Part shown: positions 6,251-6,324 of the stretch, in pieces | How positions within the stretch are numbered: position 1 is the first letter of the stretch | Layout: each line of letters starts with the position of its first letter | Source of the DNA: DATGWF01 sp035299585 | Lineage (GTDB): Bacteria > Actinomycetota > Actinomycetes > Actinomycetales > Microbacteriaceae | Direction of reading: 5' to 3' | DNA: 6,324 bases | Assembly (NCBI GenBank): GCA_035299585.1 | Contig: DATGWF010000008.1 | Coordinates: 1 to 6,324, forward strand | Program-made: the position numbers and the translations under genes | The notes under the pieces: model-generated | The model's database searches: none | Seen by the model: the letters and a program-made list of their open reading frames with translations, nothing else | What the model was told of the DNA's origin: nothing

Positions 6251-6324
6251 ATCAATATCATCGAAGGCTTCCCTGATATTGTCTGGGCCATTCGTTTTTC
6301 CGCGGACGGCAAATATGTATTAAC
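6242..6324 (+). CDS. Fragment of a WD40-repeat protein gene (internal piece, both ends missing)
   Basis: Read on the + strand with codons starting at 6242, the tail gives IIEGFPDIVWAIRFSADGKY followed by VLT. This closely fits one WD40 propeller blade of the GHxxxVxxVxFSPDGxxLxT type. Codons such as AAT, GAT, ATT, AAA, TAT, GTA and especially TTA are unlike the rest of the window, where third positions are nearly all G or C. The fragment therefore seems to come from a lower-GC genome or a foreign element. It runs off the right edge with no start visible. Only about 27 residues are seen, so neither the family beyond WD40 nor the function can be stated. In bacteria such repeats act as protein-interaction platforms. 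Confidence 0.6.

Noticed and set aside
6127..6312. 61-codon - strand frame across the junction
   Set aside because: It is the reverse of the WD40 coding sequence joined to an out-of-frame part of prpB, with no coherent domain.

Overview
The window looks like high-GC actinobacterial chromosome, most likely Micrococcales and possibly Microbacteriaceae. This is inferred from base composition, protein style and gene content; no search was run. Almost all of it is coding. Five genes are supported: one on the + strand at the left, and four on the - strand that read right to left as a compact, probably operonic set.

Left end (1-579): about 140 bases of regulatory-looking DNA with several dyads and a -10-like hexamer placed for leaderless initiation. 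A small Lrp/AsnC-family regulator follows. Its 3' end overlaps the 3' end of putA by 13 bases, tail to tail.

Middle (567-4103): a very long putA for the two-enzyme oxidation of proline to glutamate. It has a proline dehydrogenase domain, a P5C dehydrogenase domain with its catalytic residues, and a C-terminal ALDH-superfamily-like domain. It has no N-terminal DNA-binding domain, so a separate regulator such as the Lrp-like neighbour is a reasonable candidate controller.

Right (4125-6241): a hotdog-fold thioesterase-like gene, a 2-methylcitrate/citrate synthase (prpC) and the C-terminal half of methylisocitrate lyase (prpB). Gaps between the four - strand genes are only 10 to 21 bases. This suggests one transcript joining propionate (methylcitrate cycle) and proline catabolism, both of which feed carbon into the TCA cycle.

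Far right (about 6240-6324): the prpB homology stops abruptly in mid-domain and the DNA changes character. GC falls from about 61% to about 43%, AT-rich codons including TTA appear, and the + strand reads as a WD40-repeat blade. The 5' parts of both genes are therefore missing at a head-to-head junction. An assembly chimera is the simplest reading; a genuine rearrangement is the alternative. I see no RNA genes, CRISPR, insertion sequence or prophage, and no convincing new biological system. The junction and the lrp promoter region are the points most worth checking.
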